A stretch of 64,000 nucleotides of DNA from Syntrophaceae bacterium (lineage in GTDB: Bacteria > Desulfobacterota > Syntrophia > Syntrophales > Smithellaceae). The notes below the pieces were generated by a model, which saw only the letters and a program-made list of their open reading frames with translations, was not told the origin of the DNA and searched no databases. A program made the translations under genes and the position numbers. The DNA lies in the NCBI GenBank assembly GCA_018436925.1, contig JAHDKI010000001.1, forward strand, positions 174,103-238,102, in the 5' to 3' direction. This document shows positions 25,451 through 33,903 of the stretch, piece after piece. Each line of letters starts with the position of its first letter. The first letter of the stretch is position 1.

Positions 25451-26836
25451 CTAGGCTTTGACCTTCAACGCGCTTTTCAGATACTGCTTGAAGGCGTTGA
25501 AGTCGCCTTTCATGGCGATGGCCTCGCCCTGCCTTGAAGCCAGGTCCTTCATGCTGCCGGGCGGCTCGGGTGCGACACCCAGCGCCGCTTCGATCTCTTC
25601 GGGAAATTTGGCCGGATGCGCGGTTTCCAGGCAGATGGCGGTTTTGTCGTCATGCGTCCGGCGCAGATACGCTTCCAGGCCCGCCCAGCCCACGGCCCCG
25701 TGCGGTTCGAGAATTACGCGATAGCGCTCATAAACGCTTTTGATCGTACGGCGCGTTTCGTCGTCGGTGACGCTCACGGAAAAGATGCGGCGGCGCATTT
25801 CCTCCAGGTCGGGATCGCGGTGCACGATGCCCGATCGGTCCACCGTGCCGCCGTACAAATCGAAAAAACGCGCCAGATTGCTGGGGTGTCCCACATTCAT
25901 TGCGTTGGAGATGCAGGCCCGCGACGGAGACACTTTGGCGTATCGGCCGGTTTGAAGATAATTGGGAAATTCGTCGTTTTCGTTGGTGGGCATCACCAGC
26001 TTGGCCACCGGCAGCCCCATGCGGCGGGCGTATTCACAGCCCAGCGCGTCGCCGAAATTTCCCGACGGCACGGAGACGATCACCTCTTCGTCCGGGCCGG
26101 CAACCTGCGCCCAGGCATAGATGTAGTAAACCATCTGCGGCAGAATGCGGCCGAAGTTGATCGAGTTGGCGGAGGTGAGATTATAGCGGGCCAGATCCCG
26201 GTCGGAAAACGCTTCTTTAACCAGGTTCTGGCAGTCGTCGAATTTGCCGTCCACGCAAAGCGCGGTGACATTGCCGCCGATGGTGTCGAGCTGCTTTTTC
26301 TGCATGAGACTCACTTCTGCGGCCGGATATAAAATGGTGACGTCGATGCCTTCCACGCCCTTGAAGGCCTCTCCCACGGCGCTGCCTGTGTCGCCGGAGG
26401 TGGCCACCAGTATGTTGAGCCTTTCGCCTTTCGGCCGGCAGTGGCTCATGAGCCTCGCCATCATGCGCGCGGCGAAATCTTTAAACGACGCGGTCGGTCC
26501 CTGGTCCAGGCGCAGCACGAACGCGCGCGGATAGACCGGTTCCAGCGGCACCGGATAGGTGTAGGCATCTTGAACCACGGCGTCTAGAATCTCCGGCGAA
26601 AACTCATCCGAAAGAAACGCTTTTGCCACCAAAAGAGCGGCCTGCCAGTAGGGCTTGTCCCGCAGCGCCAGCATGTCGCGCATCGCAAGCTGTGGAATCG
26701 AATCCGGCATGAAGAGCCCCTCATCGGGCGCCTGGCCGGCCAGCAGGGCTTCTTTAAAAGACACCAGCCCGGCAAACGGCTCAATGCCCGACAGATTTCT
26801 CAGGTGACGGTTGGTGCTGTAGTAACGGATCGGCAT
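25451..26836 (-). CDS. thrC: threonine synthase
   Basis: The 461-residue PLP enzyme has the N-terminal MRYYSTNR-type start (PIRYYSTNRHLRNLSG), LDQGPTASFKDFAARMM with the PLP-binding Lys, and VATSGDTGSAVGEAFKGVEGI. Length and sequence fit the longer bacterial/yeast-type ThrC class. It converts O-phospho-homoserine to threonine. The other thr genes are not in the window. It is divergent from selD across a 170-base gap. Confidence 0.96.
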   Translation of the reverse strand: MPIRYYSTNRHLRNLSGIEPFAGLVSFKEALLAGQAPDEGLFMPDSIPQLAMRDMLALRDKPYWQAALLVAKAFLSDEFSPEILDAVVQDAYTYPVPLEPVYPRAFVLRLDQGPTASFKDFAARMMARLMSHCRPKGERLNILVATSGDTGSAVGEAFKGVEGIDVTILYPAAEVSLMQKKQLDTIGGNVTALCVDGKFDDCQNLVKEAFSDRDLARYNLTSANSINFGRILPQMVYYIYAWAQVAGPDEEVIVSVPSGNFGDALGCEYARRMGLPVAKLVMPTNENDEFPNYLQTGRYAKVSPSRACISNAMNVGHPSNLARFFDLYGGTVDRSGIVHRDPDLEEMRRRIFSVSVTDDETRRTIKSVYERYRVILEPHGAVGWAGLEAYLRRTHDDKTAICLETAHPAKFPEEIEAALGVAPEPPGSMKDLASRQGEAIAMKGDFNAFKQYLKSALKVKA

Positions 26837-27006
26837 GAAAAAAAACTATCCTTATTCTTAATGCGCCCTATTAAGCGTATTTAACCTGAGAAATCAACTA
26901 AAATGAAGATGTGTCCGGAACCGCGCCGGACAAATTGAATTTGGAAAAAGAGAATATCTATGTTACAAAAACGGCGCCTTATGAAACAGCAAAGATCGTT
27001 TTTCGG

Positions 27007-28074
27007 ATGAAAAAGAAAATGGGTGAACAAAAAAAAGAATTGCGACTGACTGAAACCGTGCAAGGCGCGGGCTGAGCCTGCAAGATCGGTCCGGGGGACC
27101 TGTCCGACGTACTGCGCGATTTGCCGCTCATCTCCGACCCGAAGCTTCTGACCGGATATGAACATGCGGAAGACGCAGGGGTGTATCAATTGTCCGACGA
27201 CCTCGCCCTGGTGCAGACACTCGATTTTTTCACCCCGATTGTGGATGATCCCTATCTGTTCGGCCAGATCGCCGCGACCAATTCCATCAATGACGTCTAT
27301 GCGATGGGCGGCCGTCCCGTCACAGCCATGAATATTGTCTGCTTCCCGATCAAAACCATGGACAAGGCGATTTTGCGCGACATTCTGCGAGGCGGGCTCG
27401 ACAAGATGCGGGAAGCGGGCGTGCTGCTTTTGGGCGGCCACAGCGTGGAAGACAATGAACTCAAGTACGGTCTTTCCGTGACCGGCCTGATTTCCCCGAC
27501 AAAGATTCTTATGAACCGGGGCGCAAAGCCAGGCGATCAACTGATTTTGACCAAGCCCTTGGGCACAGGCGTGGTGAGCACGGCCATCAAAGCCGGAGCG
27601 GCCGCGCCGGAGATGATTCGCCGGGCGACGGTCTGTATGGCCGCGCTGAATAAAACCGCATCGGAGATGATGCTTGCGGCGGGAGAGATTCACGCCTGCA
27701 CGGACATCACGGGGTTCGGATTTTTCGGTCATGCCTGTGAAATGATTGAGGGCGGTGATGTCGGCCTCAACATCAAGGCATCCGCCATCCCCGTGCTTGA
27801 CGGCGTGCAGGACCTGATCGAAACCGGCTATATGCCGGGAGGCCTTTACCGGAACCGCAATTTCCGCATACATCAGATTCAAAAAGCGCCGTCCTGTCCC
27901 GATTGGATCTACGATGTCGGTTTCGACCCGCAGACGGCAGGCGGCCTTTTTTTCAGCTTGCCGGCATCTCTGGCCCCGTCGCTGGCCGCTCGGATGCGCC
28001 AAGCCGGCATTTCGGATGCCGCCGTCGTGGGTGAGGTGGTTTTGGATCATCCCGGGCGAATTCTGATCGAATAA
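27007..28074 (+). CDS. selD: selenide, water dikinase, selenoprotein with in-frame UGA
   Basis: SelD makes selenophosphate from selenide and ATP. The conventional open frame begins only after a TGA at 27073-27075. Reading through it gives ...TVQGAG-U-ACKIGPGDL, which aligns with the E. coli SelD catalytic GAGCGCKI, so U replaces the catalytic Cys. ATG starts exist at 27007 and 27019 (355 or 351 residues), the normal SelD length. Downstream motifs fit: QTLDFFTPIVDDPYLFGQIAATNSINDVYAMGG, LLGGHSVEDNELKYGLSVTG and GFDPQTAGGLFFSLP. The UGA is followed 12 bases later by a GGTCC-GGG-GGACC hairpin, the right place for a bacterial SECIS. A conventional ORF call would truncate the enzyme. Confidence 0.95.
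27073..27100 (+). promoter_or_regulatory. UGA selenocysteine codon and candidate bacterial SECIS hairpin
   Basis: The TGA at 27073-27075 is followed by a short stem GGTCC/GGACC (27088-27092 with 27096-27100) closing a GGG loop. A G-containing apical loop at this distance is what SelB recognises. Confidence 0.7.
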
Positions 28075-28107
28075 GGTCCGGCCGGACCCGCAGGGGGAGT
28101 TCCCGCG

Positions 28108-29190
28108 ATGAAAAGAGAGCCTTTTGCCGTCAAACCGGAAACCCGTCAGAACCTCAAAAAGCTCATGGACATGGTTCGCTCCGACGACGCGCTGCTGCTG
28201 TTGATGTACGGCAGTCCCGATCCGGACGCGATTGCCTCGGCCATGGCGCTTCGAGAAATTTTCAAACGGAAGAAAGGCCTGACGCGTTTTGCGTTTGCGT
28301 CCACCGAGCCGATTCGCCGTCAGCAGAACAAAGAGCTGGCCAAGGCCATGCGGCTTTCGATTCGAGCGCTTAACCAGGTGGATGCCGGGGCCTTTCGACT
28401 GATTGCGCTGGTCGACGCGCAGCCGTCGTTTTTTGCCGAAACCCAGCAGGCCGTCCGACCGACCATCGTGTTTGACCATCATCCCCGCCGGGGCGAGTGG
28501 TCCGTCGAGTTTTCGGATGTCCGTCCGGCCTACGGATCTCTGTCCACGGTTTTAACGGAATACCTGCATGCGGCGGCAATCCGGATTCCGCGCAACCTCC
28601 ACACGGCGCTTCTTTACGGGATTAAAACGGATACGGACAATTTCGACCGCGACACGTCCGCCGAAGATATCGCCGCCTACACGTATCACACCCGCCACGC
28701 CAATATGCCGCTTATCCGGCGCATCGAACTGGATCAGACGCCGCCGAGTTTCCTGAAATATTTCGAGTCGGCGATCAAAAGGATGAAATATTACCGCGGA
28801 CGGCGCGTCGGTTTTTTGGGGCCGGTCGAAAGCGCGGATGTCTGTGTGCAAATCGCTGATTTCTATCTGCGGATGATCGGAACCTATTACGTGGTGGTGT
28901 CGGGCATTGTCGGCGACAAACTGATTTTAATTTTCCGGGGAGACGGCTACCGGCAGGACTGCGGCGCCGTGGCGCAAAACGTCTGCGGCATGATCGGCCA
29001 AGGCGGAGGGCACCGCAGCGCGGCGCGCGTCGAGATTCCGATCGATGCCGTTCGGGAGCGCCTCAAAGGCGATTTGTCCCACGCCGCCATGGATCTTTTC
29101 CTGCGGGAGTGCCTCAAAAAAGGAAAGAAGCCGGCCGTGGAGACGCAGGGCACGAAAGCGGAAAAGGAGAAAACAAAGGAGAAAGCATGA
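28108..29190 (+). CDS. DHH-family phosphoesterase
   Basis: The 360-residue protein has the DHH/DHHA1 (NrnA/RecJ-like) phosphoesterase pattern: MYGSPDPDAIASAMALREIF (motif I, DxD), LIALVDAQPSFF (motif II), and TIVFDHHPRRGEW (DHH motif), with a C-terminal DHHA1-type substrate domain (GDGYRQDCGAVAQ... GQGGGHRSAARVEI). Members cut nano-RNAs, pAp or cyclic dinucleotides; which of these applies cannot be told. GGGGGAG stands 8 bases before the ATG. The last 30 residues are a Lys/Glu-rich tail. Its stop overlaps the start of the GalT-like gene (ATGA). Confidence 0.87.
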   Translation: MKREPFAVKPETRQNLKKLMDMVRSDDALLLLMYGSPDPDAIASAMALREIFKRKKGLTRFAFASTEPIRRQQNKELAKAMRLSIRALNQVDAGAFRLIALVDAQPSFFAETQQAVRPTIVFDHHPRRGEWSVEFSDVRPAYGSLSTVLTEYLHAAAIRIPRNLHTALLYGIKTDTDNFDRDTSAEDIAAYTYHTRHANMPLIRRIELDQTPPSFLKYFESAIKRMKYYRGRRVGFLGPVESADVCVQIADFYLRMIGTYYVVVSGIVGDKLILIFRGDGYRQDCGAVAQNVCGMIGQGGGHRSAARVEIPIDAVRERLKGDLSHAAMDLFLRECLKKGKKPAVETQGTKAEKEKTKEKA

Positions 29191-30224
29191 GGGATATCGG
29201 CTTCAGGATGGAGATCACCAGGGGATGCTATCGAAATCCTTTTCAGAATTTTGAAGAAAAGGAAATACTCATCGAAGAGCGCTACGACGAAACGACCGGC
29301 GTTTCGAGCCGCATTCTGCCCTATCGCGTTCGCCCCGCGCAGAAACCGGATATCGCGCCGTATCTGGAAAAATCCCCCGAATCCTTGTGCCCGTTCTGTC
29401 CGGATCTGTTCGACAAGCTCACGCCGAAATTTCCACCCGATGTCATTGCGCAAGGGCGGTTTTGCCGGAAAGAAGCCTGGCTGTTTCCCAATGCGTTTCC
29501 CTATGACGCGACCAATACCGTGGCGATCTTTTCATCCCGCCATTTCCTTGCGTTGGATCAGTTTTCCCCCGAGACTCTGCGCGACGGTTTCGGGGTTTGC
29601 CGGGACTATTTTTTCCGCATGGCGGAAATGCAAAAAGGGTATCAATACGGCTCCATCAACTGGAACTACATGCCGCCGTCCGGCGGAGGGCTGATCCATC
29701 CGCACCTGCAGACCGTCGCGGGGAAAAAGCCAACCAACTTCATGCGAAGGCTTTTGGCGAGCGCGCAAAATTACGCGGCCGCCTCCGGCGGCGACAACCT
29801 GTGGCGCAATATCCTGCTTTGGGAGAAACAGGCGGCGCAACGGTTGATTGCCGATACCGGCGTCGTGTACTGGCTGGCTGCTTTTTCTCCCAAGGGCATG
29901 GCCGGAGAGATCGATTTCTTCTTCAAAGAAAAAACATCCTTCTTTGATCTGACCGAGGCGAACATGGACGAATTTTTGCAGGGGCTGTCCCGTGTCCTGC
30001 TCTATCTGCACGTCAACAATTACATGAGCTTCAATTTGTCACTGTATGCCACCATGACGCCGGAGAAACATTTCTGGGTGCAGGGGAAAATCGTGCCCAG
30101 ATTCGAACTCAATCCCCTGGGAACAAGCGATTTGAACTACTTTGAGAAACTGCATGACGAGATCATCTGTCCGGTTGTTCCCGAACAGCTTTGCAAGGAA
30201 TTGCAGCCTTATTTCCAGGCATAA
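29187..30224 (+). CDS. galactose-1-phosphate uridylyltransferase-like (GalT/HIT superfamily) protein
   Basis: The 345-residue protein has a CPFCP zinc-type motif near residue 70 and the nucleotidyl-transfer motif LIHPHLQ near residue 170 (GalT: HPHGQ), where the middle His would be nucleotidylated. FEKLHDEIICPVVPEQL lies at the end. The Gly-to-Leu change after HPH separates it from canonical GalT and suggests a GalT-like enzyme of different specificity. It overlaps the DHH phosphoesterase by 4 bases (ATGA), so a shared nucleotide-related function with the selD operon is possible. The start at 29187 is chosen by that overlap. Confidence 0.8.
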   Translation: MRDIGFRMEITRGCYRNPFQNFEEKEILIEERYDETTGVSSRILPYRVRPAQKPDIAPYLEKSPESLCPFCPDLFDKLTPKFPPDVIAQGRFCRKEAWLFPNAFPYDATNTVAIFSSRHFLALDQFSPETLRDGFGVCRDYFFRMAEMQKGYQYGSINWNYMPPSGGGLIHPHLQTVAGKKPTNFMRRLLASAQNYAAASGGDNLWRNILLWEKQAAQRLIADTGVVYWLAAFSPKGMAGEIDFFFKEKTSFFDLTEANMDEFLQGLSRVLLYLHVNNYMSFNLSLYATMTPEKHFWVQGKIVPRFELNPLGTSDLNYFEKLHDEIICPVVPEQLCKELQPYFQA

Positions 30225-30258
30225 AAAAAGCGGCACCATGAAGATGCCGCGTTTTTTT
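30223..30258. terminator. bidirectional rho-independent terminator
   Basis: The stem GCGGCA (30230-30235) pairs with TGCCGC (30245-30250), flanked by seven A on the left and seven T on the right. It serves the convergent GalT-like and FmdB genes. Confidence 0.9.
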
Positions 30259-30272
30259 CACAGAGGCGAAAT

Positions 30273-30557
30273 CTAATCCGCTTTGCTGTCCGCGGCCGAT
30301 GAAGCATCGGACGACGATACGGAGGCGCTGTCGCTTGACGAGGCGTCCGCTTTTTCCGTTTTCGCCGCCTGTGATTTCTTCCCCGCGTAGTCGGTGGCAT
30401 ACCAACCGGTGCCTTTGAGGCTGAACGAGGAAAGCGACATCATCTTTTGCACTTTTCCCTTGCAAAATTTACAGGTTTTGAGATCCGGTTCGGTGATTCC
30501 CTGAAAAGCTTCAAACTGCTTTCCGCATTTTCTACATTTGTATTCGTAGATAGGCAT
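30273..30557 (-). CDS. FmdB-family zinc ribbon protein
   Basis: The 94-residue protein starts [19 protein letters not shown] and continues [11 protein letters not shown], giving the CxxC...CxxC zinc ribbon typical of the FmdB putative regulatory family. The second half is a low-complexity tail rich in Ser, Asp and Ala ([19 protein letters not shown] type). [14 protein letters not shown] motif precedes the tail, as in other members. The family's function is not established, although an FmdB regulator of formamidase gave the name. GGAGG lies close before the ATG. Confidence 0.9.
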   Translation of the reverse strand: MPIYEYKCRKCGKQFEAFQGITEPDLKTCKFCKGKVQKMMSLSSFSLKGTGWYATDYAGKKSQAAKTEKADASSSDSASVSSSDASSAADSKAD

Positions 30558-30575
30558 AATAAAACCTCCTCAAGA

Positions 30576-31112
30576 TTAAATACTTAGATCGCCGATGGCG
30601 AACTGGGTGCTAAAGCAATCCAAAACAATGTCCAGATGTTGATGGCTTACGGGTTCCAGTGCCGCCCGGGTCAGGCCGTGGACGATTCGTTCTTCAGCTT
30701 CTTTTTCCTCGCGTCCGGCGTTGAAATGCACATGACCGTTTTCGAACCGCAAAACATGAATCAATTCATGCACGGCGATATAAAGCATCAAAGGGCTCAA
30801 TTTAATAAATGAATTGGCCCTGTCGACCGCATCCAGAATAGCGTTGTCCTGAAGGCACACCCGGTAAAAATGCACTTCCTGCGTCCCATTCGGCGCCAAG
30901 TCCGAAGGCGTCTGGTAGGAGTACTGGCAAAGGTGCGCAAACGCGCCGTCTTTTACTTCATGATCCTGCAAAAAAGCAAGGGTTTTTACATCGTACCGGG
31001 TTTTTCGCAGGTCATCGTCATTTAATCGAAAGTGACGGGTCACCAGTTTCTCCGCATCGGCAAAAGCGCCGACGGCCACCGGAATCTGGATCGGGCTGAA
31101 ACACCGGGTCAT
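30576..31112 (-). CDS. small protein with HELIH zinc-protease-like motif
   Basis: The 178-residue protein contains YIAVHELIHVLRFENGHVHFNAGREEKEAEERIVHG around residues 110-150. HExxH plus a downstream Glu in EEKEAEE resembles a gluzincin-like metallopeptidase core. No signal peptide is present, so it would be cytoplasmic. The ATG at 31112 follows AAGGAG with the right spacing; the longer frame to 31394 would cross the promoters. A sigma70-like promoter (31147-31175) lies directly upstream. The family is not recognised with certainty, and the substrate is unknown. Confidence 0.7.
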   Translation of the reverse strand: MTRCFSPIQIPVAVGAFADAEKLVTRHFRLNDDDLRKTRYDVKTLAFLQDHEVKDGAFAHLCQYSYQTPSDLAPNGTQEVHFYRVCLQDNAILDAVDRANSFIKLSPLMLYIAVHELIHVLRFENGHVHFNAGREEKEAEERIVHGLTRAALEPVSHQHLDIVLDCFSTQFAIGDLSI

Positions 31113-31146
31113 CGCTTCTCCTTTGCGCGTGTTTTTAATCGGCCGT

Positions 31147-31175
31147 AATTTATCCATACCGTTTTTGCCTGTCAA
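31147..31175 (-). promoter_or_regulatory. sigma70-type promoter of the HELIH gene
   Basis: On the minus strand TTGACA (31170-31175), a 17-base spacer and TAAATT (31147-31152) lie 35 bases before the start codon. Confidence 0.72.
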
Positions 31176-31245
31176 GCCCCCGAGACGGCCCCGGAAAAGG
31201 ACGCGGTCCCGTCTCTCCCCCGCACGGCTGGATTCGCGGAAATTC

Positions 31246-31274
31246 TTGTCAAATGCTGCGGTGGATGCTAGGAT
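31246..31274 (+). promoter_or_regulatory. sigma70-type promoter of the mla operon
   Basis: TTGTCA (31246-31251), a 17-base spacer and TAGGAT (31269-31274) form a good match. Transcription would start near 31281, which excludes an ATG at 31253 as the mlaE start. Confidence 0.65.
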
Positions 31275-31387
31275 GCCGCGTCGTTGAATATTACAGACAA
31301 ATCTTCGGAGAAGCACGGCTGATGGCGCAGGCCTTGGATGCGAATAACAACATGAAAGCGACCCGGAAAGACACGGGCTTGAGGCTG

Positions 31388-32170
31388 ATGTCAAGACCTT
31401 TTGCCAAAGTGGGGCGGCTCGTCATTTTCGGGGTGAATCATCTGGGAGCGGCGGCCATTTTCCTTTTTCTGGCTTTGTCGCAGATTTTTCGCCGTAAGCA
31501 ATTTGCAAAAATTATTGAGCAGATTTATTTCATCGGGGCGAGATCCATCAGCATCATCATCTTGGTCAGCTTGTTCACAGGCATGGTTCTGGGGCTGCAG
31601 GCCCATCATGCGCTGGTACAATTCGGCGCCGAGGGGGCGGTCGGTTCGCTGGTTTCTTTGTCCTTGATCATGGAACTGGGGCCGGTGCTCACCGCCATTA
31701 TGATCACGGCGCGCGCGGGCTCCGCCATTGCCGCCGAGATCGGCATCTTAAGGATCAGCGAGCAGATCGACGCGTTATCGACCATGCGGATCAATCCCAT
31801 GCGCTATCTCATCAGCCCCCGGATTGCCGCCGCGATCGTCAGCTTTCCGATTCTAACGGCCGTGTTCGACCTGGTCGGCATCTTTGGCGGATACGTTTCC
31901 GCCGTCTTGCTGGTGGGGCTCAATTCCGGCGCCTACTGGCACAGCATTCAGGTATATGTGACTTCGGGCGATATTTTTGACGGGTTCGTCAAAGCAGTCG
32001 TTTTTGCGGTGATCGTCGCCACAGTGTGTTGTTACCAGGGCTACTTCGCGCACATGCGCCGCGACAGCCACGGCGCCCAGTCGGTGGGGCTGGCGACGAC
32101 ATCGGCGGTGGTGCTGTCCTGTGTTTTGATTCTCGTGTCCGATTATGTCGTCACGTCGCTTTTGATTTAG
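31388..32170 (+). CDS. mlaE: MlaE-type ABC permease of phospholipid transport system
   Basis: The 260-residue permease has the MlaE signature: IYFIGARSISIIILVSLFTGMVLGLQAHHALVQFGAEGAVGSLV, LIMELGPVLTAIMITARAGSAIAAEIGILRISEQIDALSTMRINPMRYLISPRIAA, and about five membrane spans. Starting at 31388 gives exactly the E. coli MlaE length, but the GAGG before it is only 3 bases away. In-frame ATGs at 31322 and 31352 are alternatives. It pairs with MlaF, MlaD, MlaC and MlaA encoded next to keep outer-membrane lipid asymmetry. It is the first gene of the operon. Confidence 0.92.
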   Translation: MSRPFAKVGRLVIFGVNHLGAAAIFLFLALSQIFRRKQFAKIIEQIYFIGARSISIIILVSLFTGMVLGLQAHHALVQFGAEGAVGSLVSLSLIMELGPVLTAIMITARAGSAIAAEIGILRISEQIDALSTMRINPMRYLISPRIAAAIVSFPILTAVFDLVGIFGGYVSAVLLVGLNSGAYWHSIQVYVTSGDIFDGFVKAVVFAVIVATVCCYQGYFAHMRRDSHGAQSVGLATTSAVVLSCVLILVSDYVVTSLLI

Positions 32171-32179
32171 GAAGAAGGT

Positions 32180-33427
32180 ATGGACGCGCCGCTTATCGAA
32201 TTTCGAAATGTCACCAAGCGCTTCGGGAGCAACACGGTTCTAGACCGCGTCAATCTGCAGATCTATGAGGGGCAGGTGACCACGATCATCGGTCTTTCCG
32301 GTTCGGGCAAAAGCGTGATGCTCAAGCATATCATCGGGCTTTTGCAGCCGGACGAAGGGGAAATTCTTTTTCGCGGAAGGCCGATTGCAAAGATTGGAAG
32401 AGCCAGAAAGGCGGTTCTGTTTTCGCAAATCAGTTACATGTTTCAGGGCAACGCGCTTTTCGATTCCATGAGCGTCTACGACAATATTGCCCTTCCGCTT
32501 CGCGAAACGACGCGTCTGAGCAAATCGGAGATCGACCGCCGGGTCATGGCGAGGATCGAACAAACGGAACTGACCGAGGCGGTTTGGCGCTTTCCTTCCG
32601 AGCTGTCCGGCGGAATGCAAAAGCGGGTGGCGCTGGCCCGCGCGCTGATCACCGATCCGAAAATCGTGCTTTTCGACGAGCCGACCACAGGCCAGGACCC
32701 TGTGCGGAAGAACGCCATTTTGAGCATGATTGCGCAGTATCAGCGGAAGCTCAATTTCACCGCGGTTTTGGTGAGCCACGAAATTCCCGATGTGTATTTC
32801 ATCTCCAACCGGATTCTGGCTTTGTACGACCGGCAAATCGTTTTTCAGGGCACCCCTGAAGAACTCGAAAACTTCGATCATCCGTTTATGGATGAGGTGA
32901 TCAACAGCCTCGAAGCGCTTCAGAAGGAACTGACCGGCCTGTATTCCCAGCGGCAGTTTAAAATGCTCAACCATGCCCGGATGAAGCGGCAGTCCGCCGA
33001 AGTTTACGGGGTGATCGTCTTCAGCCTTCAGGAAATGAACACCCTCATTCCGAAAATCGGCCACGATGCGGCCCAAGAGGCGCTTCGAAACCTGGGCCTT
33101 GCCATCAACCGGCATTTCGGGATCATCGGCGGAATGTCCACCCGCCGCAACACCAACGAGTTTATTACCATGTTGCCGCATGCGGATCTGGCTGAAACGG
33201 AGAGCCTTTTGCGGGAATTCGTAAAAGATTTTGAAACGCAGACGCTTGACGCTCTGAAGGATCGAACCTGTCGGGTGGCCGCGGGCGATGCGGCCGATCT
33301 GGCGGTTTTGGCCGGAATCGCCGAAGGGCGGAATTTCAGCGATGTCAATGAGACGATCGTACAGGCGAAAATGAAACAACATGAAATCGCGCGGCTGCGA
33401 TGCGCCGCTTCAGGAGAGAACCGATGA
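32180..33427 (+). CDS. mlaF: MlaF ATPase with C-terminal degenerate GGDEF-like domain
   Basis: This 415-residue protein is about 150 residues longer than usual MlaF. Residues 1-245 are the ABC ATPase: Walker A GLSGSGKS (38-45), FQGNALFDSM (88-97), signature LSGGM (142-146), Walker B IVLFDEP (162-168), and switch His200. Residues 275-355 read GVIVFSLQEMNTLIPKIGHDAAQEAL... then NTNEFITMLPHADL. This follows the GGDEF diguanylate-cyclase fold pattern (GHDxxD/E...GGDEF) but lacks its catalytic GG, so it is probably a sensor or structural module. The stop overlaps the mlaD start (ATGA). The transport role is secure; the meaning of the extra domain is inferred. Confidence 0.9.
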   Translation: MDAPLIEFRNVTKRFGSNTVLDRVNLQIYEGQVTTIIGLSGSGKSVMLKHIIGLLQPDEGEILFRGRPIAKIGRARKAVLFSQISYMFQGNALFDSMSVYDNIALPLRETTRLSKSEIDRRVMARIEQTELTEAVWRFPSELSGGMQKRVALARALITDPKIVLFDEPTTGQDPVRKNAILSMIAQYQRKLNFTAVLVSHEIPDVYFISNRILALYDRQIVFQGTPEELENFDHPFMDEVINSLEALQKELTGLYSQRQFKMLNHARMKRQSAEVYGVIVFSLQEMNTLIPKIGHDAAQEALRNLGLAINRHFGIIGGMSTRRNTNEFITMLPHADLAETESLLREFVKDFETQTLDALKDRTCRVAAGDAADLAVLAGIAEGRNFSDVNETIVQAKMKQHEIARLRCAASGENR

Positions 33428-33885
33428 AAAAATATGCAATGGAAACCGTGGTCGGCATCTTTGTGGTCGTGGGGCTGATTTGCATCGGATATATGACCGT
33501 GAAGCTCGGCAAGATCAATCTCTTCGGCGACGACACCTATCCGTTGACGGCCAAGTTCACCACAGTGGCCGGCCTGCGCACAGGCAATCCCGTCAATATT
33601 CTGGGCATTCAGGTCGGGCGCGTTCAGAAGATCACGATGGATCAGGAGAATTTGCGGGCGGTCGTTGAAATCCGGGTGAAACAAGGCATCCGGATATACG
33701 ACGACGCCATCGCGTCCATCAAAACCGAAGGGTTGATCGGCGATAAATATCTGAACATCGACCCCGGCGGAGGCGGGGATCTGCTCGGTCCGGGCGGGGT
33801 CATCCTCGACACGCAGGCGGCGGTTGATTTTGAAGAAATTATCAGCAAGTATGCCTTTGGAGAAGTGAAAAAGGAAAAGAAATAG
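33424..33885 (+). CDS. mlaD: MlaD MCE-domain lipid-transport protein
   Basis: The 153-residue protein has an N-terminal membrane anchor (ETVVGIFVVVGLICIGYMTVKLG) and one MCE domain: LTAKFTTVAGLRTGNPVNILGIQVGRV, then VRAVVEI-like residues and YDDAIASIKTEGLIGDKYLNIDPGG. MlaD forms the hexameric ring that carries phospholipids between MlaFE and MlaC. The start codon overlaps the MlaF stop. Its length is similar to E. coli MlaD (183) but without the long C-tail. Confidence 0.94.
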   Translation: MKKYAMETVVGIFVVVGLICIGYMTVKLGKINLFGDDTYPLTAKFTTVAGLRTGNPVNILGIQVGRVQKITMDQENLRAVVEIRVKQGIRIYDDAIASIKTEGLIGDKYLNIDPGGGGDLLGPGGVILDTQAAVDFEEIISKYAFGEVKKEKK

Positions 33886-33903
33886 CTGCAGGAGGAAATC
33901 GTC

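Noticed and set aside
26837..27006. Promoters for thrC and selD in the divergent gap
   Set aside because: Only weak -35/-10 look-alikes (for example TTGATT-N17-TTAATA on the minus strand) were seen, not strong enough to list.
27073..27075. TGA in selD as a true stop or sequencing frameshift
   Set aside because: The frame continues unchanged on both sides, the codon falls exactly at the catalytic Cys/Sec position, and a hairpin follows. Selenocysteine is the better reading.
26881..28482. 533-codon minus-strand frame
   Set aside because: It is the antisense shadow of selD and the DHH gene. Its sequence is His/Arg/Gln-rich without family motifs, and both plus-strand genes are convincing.
33002..33240. 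Active diguanylate cyclase at the MlaF C-terminus
   Set aside because: The GGDEF signature reads NTNEF, so catalytic and metal-binding residues are missing. Only a degenerate fold is claimed.
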